Below are positions 9,763 to 19,053 of a DNA stretch of 52,075 bases, in pieces; within the stretch, counting starts at the first letter, position 1, and each line of letters starts with the position of its first letter. Below the pieces are notes generated by a model. That model did no database searches. It saw only the letters and a program-made list of their open reading frames with translations, and was not told where the DNA came from. The DNA is taken from the NCBI GenBank assembly GCA_031270665.1, contig JAISXD010000071.1:1-52075 (forward strand), written 5' to 3'. Source of the DNA: Tannerellaceae bacterium (lineage in GTDB: Bacteria; Bacteroidota; Bacteroidia; Bacteroidales; Tannerellaceae). The position numbers and the translations under genes are program-made.

Positions 9763-11531
9763 TCGCCGTTCTCTTTGATTAGGTGGATGAGGCGTTCTAC
9801 GGCTTCTGTTTCGGGGATGTTTTTGTGGATGCAGGTTTTGCCTTTGTACAGGTCTATTTTTCCGCGGGCTGAGCCTACGTATCCGTAGTCGGCGTCGGCC
9901 ATTTCTCCGGGGCCGTTTACGATGCAACCCATGATGCCTATCTTTAGTCCTTTCAGGTGGGAGGTGGCTTCTTTTATGCGGGTGATGGTGGTTTGCAAAT
10001 TATATAGTGTGCGTCCGCAGCCCGGGCAGGAGATGTATTCGGTTTTACTGATGCGGGTACGGGTGGCTTGGAGGATGCCGAACATGATGCTGTCGGATAT
10101 AGCGGCGGCTCCGCTTTCATTATACAGCATGAGGCCGTCTCCGAGGCCGTCGAGGAATAAGGTTCCGAAATCGACGGCCGCTTTCAATTGCAGGGATTCG
10201 GTATCCGTTTCCTTATACTCCCGGTGCAGGATGACGGGGACGTCGCAACCTGCCATCATCAATTTATGAAGGGTGGCCCGCATGGAACCGACACTGTTAC
10301 TGCCGGGGGCGCTTAGGATAACGACGGCGCATTTATCCTGCGATAATACCTCTGTAACGTGTTCGTCCAACTGTTCGTACGTAAGGCGGATGAACTTTAG
10401 CGGTGTGGCGTACTTCTTTAAGTCATCGATTCCGGAAGCGATGAAAAGGGGGAATAGGTTTGTTTTCGGTTTCCATGATAACAAATCGACTATCAATGGG
10501 ATCGTATCCGGGAAATTATCGGGGTCTTCGTTACCTATATAGATGTAGTCGGGGATAGATGTACCGTTTGCTAAATTTCCGTTTCTGCGGGTTGAAATAA
10601 CAACGGGTGCTTCGGTTCCTCCGATGTTGTTTGTCCGGCGGGTTATTCTTCTGCCTATAGACAGTGAGTTGTATCCGGGAAAGAGGGGGGCTGTAATGAG
10701 GTCGTGTCCTTTCCTTTCTGTTATGTAATTGACTAACTTTTGGGCGACCGGTATTTCGGCTTCCGGTTCTTCGCTGAGGGAAACGCGGATGGTGTCTCCA
10801 ATGCCGTCCGACAACAGGGCGCCGATACCTGCGGCGCTTTTGATACGTCCATCTTCGCCATCTCCGGCTTCGGTTACACCCAGGTGCAGGGGGTAGTGCA
10901 TGTCTTCAGCATCCATTACTTGCACCAACAGGCGGACGGTTTTAACCATTACAACCGTATTGGAGGCTTTGATTGAGATTACTACATCATGGAAGTTCTC
11001 TTCCCGGCAAATACGGAGAAATTCCATACAGGAGGCAACCATACCTTCGGGCGTATCGCCGTACTGACTCATGATGCGGCCGGAGAGCGAGCCGTGATTT
11101 ACGCCTATGCGAATGGCGGTTCCATGTTCTTTACAGATGTTGAGGAAGGGTACGAAACGTTGGCGGATTGCTTCAGGGGTAGCGGCGTAATTGCCCGGGT
11201 TTATCCTTATTTTCTCTACCTCTTTAGCGGCTGCGTCTGCGGCTCGCGGGTTGAAGTGGATATCGGCCACTAACGGTGTGGCGTAGCCCCGTTCGTTCAG
11301 CACTTTGCGGACGACGCCTAAATTACGGGCTTCCCGTTCGCCCTGTGCGGTAAAACGTACGTATTCGGCGCCGGCTTCAATCATTCGAATGGCCTGTTGT
11401 ATGGCGGCTTCCGTATCCATCGTGGATACGGAAGCCATCGATTGGATACGGATAGGGTTATCGCCCCCCACAGGGGTGTTTCCGACGCGGACGACTGAGG
11501 ATTTGCGGCGGCTGTAATTGAATGGGTCCAT
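9720..11531 (-). CDS. ispG: 4-hydroxy-3-methylbut-2-en-1-yl diphosphate synthase (long form)
   Basis: Iron-sulfur enzyme of the MEP isoprenoid pathway that reduces methylerythritol cyclodiphosphate to HMBPP, the substrate of IspH (also in this window). At 603 residues it is the long form, with an inserted domain between the TIM barrel and the iron-sulfur domain, as in Bacteroidetes, Chlamydia and plants. The 4Fe-4S ligands are Cys502 and Cys505 (SCPGCGRTL) and Cys536 (GCIVNGPGEMADADYG). The start (MDPFNYSRRKSSVVRVG) is typical. The tail after ENGDWK (ATKCQSQENTD) is not what I expect and overlaps a coding-like fragment in another frame, so the natural C-terminus may have been altered. It is the last gene of a run after purE, with a 13-base gap. 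Confidence 0.96.
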   Translation of the reverse strand: MDPFNYSRRKSSVVRVGNTPVGGDNPIRIQSMASVSTMDTEAAIQQAIRMIEAGAEYVRFTAQGEREARNLGVVRKVLNERGYATPLVADIHFNPRAADAAAKEVEKIRINPGNYAATPEAIRQRFVPFLNICKEHGTAIRIGVNHGSLSGRIMSQYGDTPEGMVASCMEFLRICREENFHDVVISIKASNTVVMVKTVRLLVQVMDAEDMHYPLHLGVTEAGDGEDGRIKSAAGIGALLSDGIGDTIRVSLSEEPEAEIPVAQKLVNYITERKGHDLITAPLFPGYNSLSIGRRITRRTNNIGGTEAPVVISTRRNGNLANGTSIPDYIYIGNEDPDNFPDTIPLIVDLLSWKPKTNLFPLFIASGIDDLKKYATPLKFIRLTYEQLDEHVTEVLSQDKCAVVILSAPGSNSVGSMRATLHKLMMAGCDVPVILHREYKETDTESLQLKAAVDFGTLFLDGLGDGLMLYNESGAAAISDSIMFGILQATRTRISKTEYISCPGCGRTLYNLQTTITRIKEATSHLKGLKIGIMGCIVNGPGEMADADYGYVGSARGKIDLYKGKTCIHKNIPETEAVERLIHLIKENGDWKATKCQSQENTD

Positions 11532-11544
11532 TGACGTTTACCGG

Positions 11545-12051
11545 CTAATTTGTTTTGTATTTAAAATGAATATTTGCCAGTTCGTTGTTTGCCGCTACTA
11601 TTTTCTTTTTTAAACCTTCTTTATAAAGGAGGAGCTTTTCCCGGAGTTTTTCATCCCCGGTAGAGAGAATCTGTACGGCGAGGATACCGGCGTTCAAGGC
11701 TCCGTTAATGCCGACTGTGGCAACCGGGATGCCCGGGGGCATCTGTACGATAGCCAATAATGCGTCCATTCCATCGAGCGAAGAATTGACAGGAACGCCG
11801 ATTACCGGAAGTGTCGTCATAGACGCTATCACGCCGCCGAGGTGTGCAGCCATGCCGGCGGCGGCGATAATTACTTTTATCCCGCGCCCGCCGGCTCCTT
11901 TGGCAAAGGCTTCTACTTCGGCGGGGGTGCGATGAGCGGAAAGCGCGTGCATCTCGAAGGGGATTTCCATTTCGTCCAGAAACGCGGCGGCTTTCTGCAT
12001 GATGGGCAGGTCTGAGACGCTGCCCATGATGATACTTACTACAGGCGTCAT
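11545..12051 (-). CDS. purE: 5-(carboxyamino)imidazole ribonucleotide mutase
   Basis: De novo purine synthesis enzyme converting N5-CAIR to CAIR. The 168 residues contain the class I PurE signatures: the phosphate-binding loop [18 protein letters not shown], the SAHRTP motif with the catalytic His, and the glycine-rich [12 protein letters not shown] followed by [18 protein letters not shown]. Its start codon overlaps the gcvH stop (ATGA), which suggests coupled translation, although purine synthesis and glycine cleavage are linked only through one-carbon metabolism. Confidence 0.97.
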   Translation of the reverse strand: MTPVVSIIMGSVSDLPIMQKAAAFLDEMEIPFEMHALSAHRTPAEVEAFAKGAGGRGIKVIIAAAGMAAHLGGVIASMTTLPVIGVPVNSSLDGMDALLAIVQMPPGIPVATVGINGALNAGILAVQILSTGDEKLREKLLLYKEGLKKKIVAANNELANIHFKYKTN

Positions 12052-12428
12052 TTTCCGATAAGCGCTTGATAGGCGGCGGCTGATAACAGTTCGCCTAATT
12101 CTTCGGGGCTGGTTATGGCTATCCTGATCAACCAGCCTTTGCCGTAAGGCTCCGCATTCACTAATTCCGGTTGCTCTTCCAGCGTAGCGTTTACTTCCAA
12201 TACCTTTCCGCTTACCGGCATAAACAGGTCGGATACGGTTTTAACCGCTTCAATAGAGCCGAAAACTTCTTCTTTTTGCAGGCTTTCGCCTTCTGTTGCG
12301 ATATCTACGAATACGATTTCTCCCAGTTCGCTTTGTGCGTAATCTGTGATACCAACGTAAGCTTCATCGCCCTCTACACGTATCCATTCATGGTCTTTTG
12401 TGTACTTTAATTCAGTAGGAAAATTCAT
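12048..12428 (-). CDS. gcvH: Glycine cleavage system H protein
   Basis: Small lipoyl carrier (126 residues) that shuttles the aminomethyl group between the P and T proteins of the glycine cleavage complex. The lipoylation Lys lies in the conserved stretch [18 protein letters not shown], and the N-terminus ([21 protein letters not shown]) is typical. The P, T and L genes are not in this window. It overlaps purE by four bases and follows the PAP2-like gene by 26 bases. Confidence 0.97.
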   Translation of the reverse strand: MNFPTELKYTKDHEWIRVEGDEAYVGITDYAQSELGEIVFVDIATEGESLQKEEVFGSIEAVKTVSDLFMPVSGKVLEVNATLEEQPELVNAEPYGKGWLIRIAITSPEELGELLSAAAYQALIGK

Positions 12429-12454
12429 AATTTAGCGTTTTTATTGAATTAATA

Positions 12455-13066
12455 TTAGTAAATAAAATTCGTAAAGGAGGCCCCGAACGTACATATAAAT
12501 CCTAAACCGAAACCTGCATAGGCCTGCATAGGCGTATGCTTTTTTAACAGAATCCGTGAAGTACATACTAATCCGCCGGCCAAAAGAATAAAGATGAACA
12601 GCCGGAAGGGATTTATCATCTGTATCTGCGCTACTCCCATCACAGCTCCCAGCAACCCGCCGATACCGATAGCGTGTGCGCTGATTTTCCAGACAAAGTT
12701 GATAAACAGCGCGATGAATAACGCCAGGCATATGCCGATAAACAGAGACAGCAGCCAGAAGGGCATCTGCATCTTGAACAGATAAAAGAGGCACGTCATG
12801 TTGGCGGCAATGAATATCAGGTAGGGAATGGTGCGTTCTCTTTTGTCTGTCAGTTCCGCGTCACTGGCGGCTCCCCCTTTTATCATCAGCAGGATAAGCA
12901 AGCCGGGAATAACGGTAGTGCACAAAAATGAGCCTCCCGCAAGATATAGCTTCATTGTGGACGGGTAAATCGCCAGGTATGTGTAATTCAGCGCTAACAA
13001 TACCCCGTAGGTAACCATCAGCAAGGGATGGAAGATGATAGATGCTATGTTGGCCATTAATTTCAT
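12455..13066 (-). CDS. PAP2-superfamily-like integral membrane protein
   Basis: Small multi-pass membrane protein (203 residues, about six hydrophobic segments). It retains pieces that resemble phosphatidic acid phosphatase type 2 motifs: DKRERTIPYL near the middle and SRILLKKHTPMQAYAGF near the end, the latter like the motif-3 SR(x5)H region. The PSGH motif is not clear, so catalytic activity is uncertain; a role in lipid or undecaprenyl phosphate metabolism is inference from the family. I start at 13066 (MKLMANIASIIFHPLL), because the longer frame to 13105 would run back into rpoN. Confidence 0.75.
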   Translation of the reverse strand: MKLMANIASIIFHPLLMVTYGVLLALNYTYLAIYPSTMKLYLAGGSFLCTTVIPGLLILLMIKGGAASDAELTDKRERTIPYLIFIAANMTCLFYLFKMQMPFWLLSLFIGICLALFIALFINFVWKISAHAIGIGGLLGAVMGVAQIQMINPFRLFIFILLAGGLVCTSRILLKKHTPMQAYAGFGLGFICTFGASFTNFIY

Positions 13067-13079
13067 TCTACATGCAAAA

Positions 13080-14540
13080 TTATATTTCTTTTCTGAGGCG
13101 GGCAACCGGAATGTCCATTTGTTCGCGATATTTTGCTACCGTACGGCGGGCGATCACGTATCCCTTCTCTTTCAGGATAGAGGTGAGTTCTTCGTCTGTC
13201 AGGGGTTTCCTTTTATCCTCGCCGTCTATATGATCTTTCATTATCTTTTTTACTTCGCGGGTGGAAACCTCCTCGCCCGAATCGGTAGACATGGATTCCG
13301 AGAAGAAATATTTCAGCGGATAGATACCGAAGTTTGTCTGCACGTATTTACTGTTGCTTACACGCGAGATTGTGGAGACGTCGTATCCGGCGCGCTCTGC
13401 CACGTCTTTTAATATCATGGGGCGGAGGGAGGTGTCGCCGCCTGTAAGGAAGAAGTTCCGTTGGAGCGAAATAATCGTTTCCATCGTTCGCCGCAGCGTT
13501 TCCTGCCGTTGTTTGATGGCATCGATGAACCATTGGGCGGAGTCGAGCTTTTGCTTCACAAATTGTACGGCGTCGCGCATATCGGGCGTTTGGTTGACTT
13601 TGTTCGAGGCATAGCTTTGAAACATATCCATATAATCGCGGTTGATATGCAAATCGGGTATTCCCCTGGTGTTCATACTGAGGAAAAGTTCGCCATTAAG
13701 GGTTTCTACGATAAAGTCGGGTGTAATCTGGCTCATGGCGGATTCCATAGAACCTTCCCAACTGCCGCCCGGTTTGGGGTTCAGCAAAGTAATTTCCCGG
13801 ATAGCTTTTTTCAAGTCGGCTTCATTGCTGTTCAACGCCCGGCATATTTTGTCGTAATGCTTGCGTGAGAATTCGTCGAAATAGTCTCTGATAATAGCCG
13901 TTGCCAATTCTACCGCTGGCGTTTGTTCCTTCTTTTCCAGTTGGATAAGCAGACACTCTTGCAGGTTGCGGGAGCAAATGCCGGGTGGGTCAAAATCCTG
14001 TATAACTTTCAGCACGTCCTCTATTTCTTTTTCCTCTACTACCTGCCCGGTCTGAAAGATCAGGTCGTCTGCAATAGAGGAGAGGCTGCGGCGCAAGTAC
14101 CCGTCGTCGTCGATATTACCTATAATGTATTCGGCTATTTTCGCTTCCTTTTCAGGAAAGCCGCGCAAACCAGACTGTTGCAACAAATATTCGTTGAGCG
14201 ACTGGCCTGCGGAGAAAGGGATATCCTCCTTTTGTTCTGTCCGTTCTCTAATCTCACGCAATTTATAGTCGGGGATATCATCTTCCGTCAGATAGTCGCC
14301 CAGCGAGAGGTCGGTATCGGTTTCGTTTGCCGGCGCTTCTTCTCTGCCTTCATTCTCATTCCCGTCGGATTCGAAATCGTCCGGCATCTCCATACCTTCT
14401 TCCAGAGCCGGGTTTTCTTCCAATTCATGCTTTACCCTTTCTTCCAACTCAATCGTAGGCAGTTCCAATAGCTTAATCAACTGAATCTGTTGAGGAGAAA
14501 GCTTTTGCTGTAATTTTTGTTGTAACTGTTGTCTCAACAT
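13080..14540 (-). CDS. rpoN: RNA polymerase sigma-54 factor
   Basis: Alternative sigma factor that needs an AAA+ enhancer-binding activator. At 486 residues it is full length. Region I, which binds the activator and core polymerase, is glutamine/leucine-rich (QQLQQKLQQKLSPQQIQLIK). An acidic region II follows at about 45-90, then the core-binding region III, and near the end the RpoN box ARRTVAKYREQMDIP that reads the -24 element. It heads the run rpoN - PAP2-like - gcvH - purE - ispG. No enhancer-binding regulator lies nearby. Confidence 0.97.
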   Translation of the reverse strand: MLRQQLQQKLQQKLSPQQIQLIKLLELPTIELEERVKHELEENPALEEGMEMPDDFESDGNENEGREEAPANETDTDLSLGDYLTEDDIPDYKLREIRERTEQKEDIPFSAGQSLNEYLLQQSGLRGFPEKEAKIAEYIIGNIDDDGYLRRSLSSIADDLIFQTGQVVEEKEIEDVLKVIQDFDPPGICSRNLQECLLIQLEKKEQTPAVELATAIIRDYFDEFSRKHYDKICRALNSNEADLKKAIREITLLNPKPGGSWEGSMESAMSQITPDFIVETLNGELFLSMNTRGIPDLHINRDYMDMFQSYASNKVNQTPDMRDAVQFVKQKLDSAQWFIDAIKQRQETLRRTMETIISLQRNFFLTGGDTSLRPMILKDVAERAGYDVSTISRVSNSKYVQTNFGIYPLKYFFSESMSTDSGEEVSTREVKKIMKDHIDGEDKRKPLTDEELTSILKEKGYVIARRTVAKYREQMDIPVARLRKEI

Positions 14541-14738
14541 ATATTAAAAACATCTCTATCCGTTTACGCCTGACAAATATACGCTTTTCTTTCAGATCTT
14601 CAATCCCACATTCAAAAGGAGATTTTACGATAATGCTTAACGAACGAAGGTGGCAATCCGGCAGTTAAGGACTGTTAAATTCAAGTAATATTATTTGTGA
14701 TTACATTTTTGTTTTTATTTTTGTCAGAATTGTATTTT

Positions 14739-15119
14739 ATGAATAATATAAAAATGGATGTCATACCGGAATTTCTGATTGGAACCTTATTCTCAAAGCA
14801 ATCAACAATTGCATTGAATAATTCAAAGTTCCATAAAGTTTTTTTTAAAATGAAGAAAAAAACGGAATATGCTGGTTTATTTGAGAGTATACTTTTTTCC
14901 GGTTCTCCGGTAAACCCTTTCTCTGAAGCTCTTGATGAAGCATTGTTCAATCTACAGTTCTCCGGGGCTTTATCCAGAAAAAATCCCGAATTAGTTATGT
15001 ATTCAACCACGGATAGTTTTAATTACACATATCGTATTCTTGTAAAAGATGTTAAGCCTGAGGTAATTGAAAAGACAGAACAATTGTGTGATGAAATATT
15101 GGATATGTTAAAAACATGA
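14739..15119 (+). CDS. Hypothetical protein paired with an HD-domain gene
   Basis: A 126-residue protein of no family I recognise. It is soluble, with no signal peptide or membrane segment from this start (MNNIKMDVIPEFLIGTLF); a longer frame from 14697 would add a hydrophobic stretch lying in an AT-rich leader and seems less likely. It ends six bases before the HD-domain gene, so the two are probably co-transcribed and may work together. Both genes are visibly more AT-rich than rpoN and mgtE on either side, suggesting acquisition as a unit. Confidence 0.65.
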   Translation: MNNIKMDVIPEFLIGTLFSKQSTIALNNSKFHKVFFKMKKKTEYAGLFESILFSGSPVNPFSEALDEALFNLQFSGALSRKNPELVMYSTTDSFNYTYRILVKDVKPEVIEKTEQLCDEILDMLKT

Positions 15120-15125
15120 TAGTAT

Positions 15126-16807
15126 ATGATGCGATCTGTCTCCCTTAACGAGTTAAAAGAGGATATAAAAGTTTTTTGTACTCAGCTATTGCCATCGAAA
15201 GAAGAGATTTCCGTTCACAAGAATGGGAAAATAATTCATGATACCACATGGAAAACAAATTTTTTTGAGCCTTATGAGATTCTATAATTAATACACCCTT
15301 ATTTCAGCGTTTACGGAACATAAACCAAATGGGATTTGTCGACTATGTTTATCCTTCTGCCAGACATTCCCGATTTGAACATAGCCTTGGGGTTACAGTT
15401 TTGGCAAGTAAAATGGTTGATGCAGTACGTAGAAATGGAAACGTAAAAGATCTTAGTGATGAAGACCGAATTAGCATCAGATTATCGGCATTACTTCATG
15501 ACGTTGGACATTGCTTATTCTCGCACACTTCAGAACTTGTTTACGGGTCGGCTCTTACAGGAGCCATGAATGAAGAGTTTCATGGCAAAAACGTAGAGCC
15601 TTCTCCTCATGAGTTTTTAAGTTATCTGATTGTGACTTCGGCTGTTTTTTCTGAATTCTTTGAGACACTAAAAAGTGTTTATAGGTTAAATAACTTGAAT
15701 CCTAAAGACATAGCCAATCGAATTGTGGGGTTAGTAGAAAAAGAAAAAGATAGATTTAAAACATGCTTTATCAATGGCCCGTTTGATGCGGATAAACTTG
15801 ATTATTTTCACAGAGACAGCCAATTCAGTGGTATACCCATACAACTTGATATAGATAGGCTTTTTTATGAGATTGCTATATCAGATACATCTGTAATGGA
15901 TAAGGGTATGCCAGAATCTATTTATGATTTAACGATAGGCATCTCAGGAGTTGGATGTATAGAACAAATCATTTTCAATAAGATGCTTTTATATTCTACA
16001 ATATATAACCATCACAAAGTACAGGCCATTGATTGTATGTTCAAAGGAATATTTGAGTACATGATTCAAAAAGAAATTCTAATAAAAATCAACGGTATAA
16101 AAAAGAAAATAGAATCGCCTGTCGATTTCTTATATTTGGTTGACTACGATTTGTTTTCTTTGATAAATGAAATTGATGATACTAACCTGAAAAGGCTTAT
16201 CACCAATATAAAAGACCGGAAACTATTAAAACGGGCATTGATAATTAATCATGGCTCTATCGTAAAAGAAGCAATTCAGCCAACAGAAAAAAATGATATT
16301 ATTGCTGAATTGAAATCGTTATTAAAAGAAGAAGATGCGAATCTCATAGAAAAAGTAAGACAAAAAATAGCAGAACTTGATGAAAAGCCTTCGAACACCA
16401 AGGAAGGTGGATTAAAAGGATTAATATCACTACTTTCTACAAAAGCAAACAGATCTACCAAAGATAAATACTTAAGGGAATTAGCAAAGAAAATAGTAGC
16501 CGATGCTCATGTGGATTGCCTTTTGCATGAAGTTTGGATTGATATTCCTAAATCGCCTTCATTTAAAGAAACATCTGCAGTAAATATCAGAACGAACAAA
16601 GATAGAGATTGTAAAGAATACAAACACATTGATGATTTTTATCCATACAACCCTTATAAAGAACTATATGTTACTCATAAGCTGAACGCTCATGTTTTTG
16701 CGCCGGAACCCTGTTTGAAGCAAATCGCAGAATCGGCAAAAAAAATATTTAAAGAAGAATTGGATATTGAATTCAATGAAAGGGCGCTCATCCATGTAAA
16801 TGGATAA
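15126..16807 (+). pseudogene. HD-domain phosphohydrolase (SAMHD1/dGTPase-like), frameshifted near its 5' end
   Basis: The frame beginning at 15126 (MMRSVSLNELKEDIK...) reads family-like sequence to TNFFEPYE and then hits a TAA at 15285. The next frame picks up at about 15281 with SIINTPLFQRLRNINQMGF, the usual entry into this HD domain, and continues open to 16807. One base therefore seems missing near 15276-15281. The domain core is intact: RHSRFEHSLGV, LLHDVGHCLFSH (catalytic HD) and DADKLDYFHRDS. Relatives hydrolyse dNTPs or other phosphoesters. If real, the break leaves a shorter product from an internal ATG such as 15329, lacking about 67 N-terminal residues. Sequencing error is possible. 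The partner gene lies six bases upstream. Confidence 0.8.
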
Positions 16808-16814
16808 ACTGGCC

Positions 16815-18170
16815 TTACAGCAGCATGGATGCGATGCTCATATAGATCACCATGCCGATGATATCGTTTGTGATGGTGATGAACGGGCCGGTTGCCAGGG
16901 CGGGGTCTATTTTCATCTTGTTTAGCGTCATGGGGACTAAGGTGCCGAAGATACTGGCAAACATTACTACGGCAAAGAGGCTGAGTGAGACGGAAGTGGT
17001 TATAGACTGGTTGCCCAATGTGAAAAAGTTGTAGATAAAGACGATCAGGCTGATTGTGCTGGCATTAATGAGTGAAACGGCCGATTCTTTGGCTACTTGC
17101 CGGACGATTTGGCCGGCTTTAAGCGTATTGTTGGCCAATCCCTGTACTACGATAGCGGACGACTGTATGCCTACGTTTCCACCGGTTCCACCGATCAGGG
17201 GAATGAATAAGGCTATTTTGGGATTGACGGCAAAGCCATTTTCAAAACTGCCTAATATAAAGGAAGTCCCCAATCCGCCTATCATCCCGATGACGAGCCA
17301 TGGAAGGCGGGCAGCCGTTTGCATGAATACATTATCGGTTGTTTCTACGTCTTGCGAGATACCCGAAGCCAACTGATAGTCGCGTTCGTGCTGTTCGCGT
17401 ACTTCATCCATTACATCGTCGATGGTGATACGTCCTACCAGCCGTCCGATGCTGTCTATTACAGGAAGGGCCACCAGGTCGTATTTGGCAATTACCTGTG
17501 CTACTTCTTCGATGCTGTCATTGTCGTGCACAGTGATGGGGCCTTTCTTCATAACATGCTTAATCTTCGATACGGAAGGGTTTGTGATCATTCGTTTCAG
17601 AGGAAGTACGCCCCGTAAACGTTCATCGTCGTCTACTACGTATACGTAATAAATTTCGTCCATTTCTTCGGCCTGGCGGCGCATTTCTTCGATACATTGC
17701 GGCATACTCCAATTCTCGTTCACCACAATCATCTCCGTACCCATCAGCCCGCCGGCGGTATCTTCGTCGTATTTCAACAGGTCTACAATATCGCCTGCCT
17801 GCTCTACGTCTTCTATATGTGACAGAATCTCTTCCTGCGTACCTTCATCGAGGCTGCGCATCAGATCCACCGCATCGTCTGTGTCCATATTATCCACAAG
17901 GCGCTTGGCGATTAATTCATTCGGTAGTTCTTTGAGTAGTCTGTTCCGGTCTTCCTCATCGATTTCCATCAATACGTCGGCTGCTTCTTCGTCACCCATC
18001 AGCGAATAGAGATAGATGGCCTCCTGCGTATTCAGTTCCTGAAACAATTCTGCTATATCCGCCGGGTACAGGCCTTTCAGTACTTCCCGCACTTTGTTAT
18101 CGTCTTTTTGACTGATAATGCGCTTCAGGCTTTCGATGTATTCTTTTGTTGTGAGGTCGGGCATAGACAT
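16815..18170 (-). CDS. mgtE: Magnesium transporter MgtE
   Basis: Inner-membrane Mg2+ channel of 451 residues. The N-terminal superhelical domain (LYPADIAELFQELNTQEA) and two CBS domains (about 135-255, including DEIYYVYVVDDDERLRGVL and VALPVIDSIGRLVGRITIDD) act as the cytoplasmic Mg2+ sensor and gate, followed by a linking helix and five membrane segments (from WLVIGMIGGLGTSFILG). The pore motif region NVGIQSSAIVVQGLA and the C-terminal PMTLNKMKIDPALATGPF are present. It follows rsmA by seven bases on the same strand. Confidence 0.96.
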   Translation of the reverse strand: MSMPDLTTKEYIESLKRIISQKDDNKVREVLKGLYPADIAELFQELNTQEAIYLYSLMGDEEAADVLMEIDEEDRNRLLKELPNELIAKRLVDNMDTDDAVDLMRSLDEGTQEEILSHIEDVEQAGDIVDLLKYDEDTAGGLMGTEMIVVNENWSMPQCIEEMRRQAEEMDEIYYVYVVDDDERLRGVLPLKRMITNPSVSKIKHVMKKGPITVHDNDSIEEVAQVIAKYDLVALPVIDSIGRLVGRITIDDVMDEVREQHERDYQLASGISQDVETTDNVFMQTAARLPWLVIGMIGGLGTSFILGSFENGFAVNPKIALFIPLIGGTGGNVGIQSSAIVVQGLANNTLKAGQIVRQVAKESAVSLINASTISLIVFIYNFFTLGNQSITTSVSLSLFAVVMFASIFGTLVPMTLNKMKIDPALATGPFITITNDIIGMVIYMSIASMLL

Positions 18171-18177
18171 TTCCGGT

Positions 18178-18963
18178 TTATGTTTTCAGATAACGTTCGG
18201 TAAGCTGCGTAAGTTCTATGAACTGTTCAACAGACAGTTGTTCCGGACGTTTGTCGAAAACGGGTAATACATAATCAGGGCAATCTTTGCCTAATAACCG
18301 TTTCATGGAGTTACGGAGTGTTTTCCTCCGTTGATTAAACGAAGTTTTAACTACCGTTTTGAACAATGCCGCGTCGCAATTTAAGGTGATACGGTTGTTC
18401 CTTTTGATGCGGATAACGCCACTCTTTACTTTAGGAGGAGGATCGAACACCTGTTCGCTTACCGTAAACAGGTATTCCACATCATACCAGGCTTGCAATA
18501 AGACGCTGAGAATACCATACGTTTTACTTCCCGGGCCTGCTGCAAGGCGTTCGGCCACTTCTTTTTGCAGCATACCCGAACAGCAGGGAATATGATCTTT
18601 GTATTCTAACACCTTAAAGAAAATCTGGCTCGATATATTGTAGGGGTAATTCCCTATCACACAAAAGGGAGAGGGGGATATCCGTAAGAGGTTCAATTGA
18701 AGGAAGTCGCCGGTAATGATCCGCCCTTCTAATTCGGGGAAGTACTTTTCGAGATAAGCTACCGATTCCAAATCCAGTTCTACTACAGTAAGGTTGTGCC
18801 CGGTTTCAAGCAGGAAACGGGTGAGCACACCCATTCCCGGCCCTATTTCCAGAACCGGCATCCCTTTATACTCCGACAGCGTATCTGCAATACGTTTTGC
18901 AATTTGCATGTCTTTCAGGAAATGTTGTCCTAACGCTTTTTTCGGTCTGACTGTTCTCGTCAC
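18178..18963 (-). CDS. rsmA: 16S rRNA (adenine1518-N6/adenine1519-N6)-dimethyltransferase
   Basis: SAM-dependent methyltransferase (KsgA) that dimethylates two adenines in the 3' terminal helix of 16S rRNA. The 261 residues include LGQHFLKD at the N-terminus, the SAM-binding VLEIGPGMGVLT, the acidic VVELDLESVAYL, and catalytic NYPYNIS (commonly NLPYNIS). The C-terminal helical domain carries the conserved NQRRKTLRNS. It is followed closely by mgtE, an association that is probably operonic rather than functional. Confidence 0.97.
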   Translation of the reverse strand: MTRTVRPKKALGQHFLKDMQIAKRIADTLSEYKGMPVLEIGPGMGVLTRFLLETGHNLTVVELDLESVAYLEKYFPELEGRIITGDFLQLNLLRISPSPFCVIGNYPYNISSQIFFKVLEYKDHIPCCSGMLQKEVAERLAAGPGSKTYGILSVLLQAWYDVEYLFTVSEQVFDPPPKVKSGVIRIKRNNRITLNCDAALFKTVVKTSFNQRRKTLRNSMKRLLGKDCPDYVLPVFDKRPEQLSVEQFIELTQLTERYLKT

Positions 18964-19001
18964 TTCTTGCTGTTGAAAATGTTCGTATTAAAATATATTA
19001 T

Positions 19002-19009
19002 TATCTTTG
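19002..19009 (+). promoter_or_regulatory. Putative -7 box upstream of the flippase-like gene
   Basis: TATCTTTG fits TAnnTTTG and is 45 bases upstream of the ATG at 19054. A -33 TTTG box at the standard spacing is not evident, so this is tentative. Confidence 0.4.
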
Positions 19010-19053
19010 CAGACATGCAAAAATACAACAAATATCAAAGAATCTCGTAACGG

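Noticed and set aside
14681-15010. Minus-strand frame opposite the small protein before the HD gene
   Set aside because: The plus-strand frame is spaced correctly with the HD gene and starts after an intergenic gap; the opposite frame has no family features and extends into the rpoN leader.
18794-18976. Open frames antisense to housekeeping genes such as rsmA, leuC, leuB and ispG
   Set aside because: They mirror strongly conserved genes on the other strand, have no protein-family features, and arise from codon bias.
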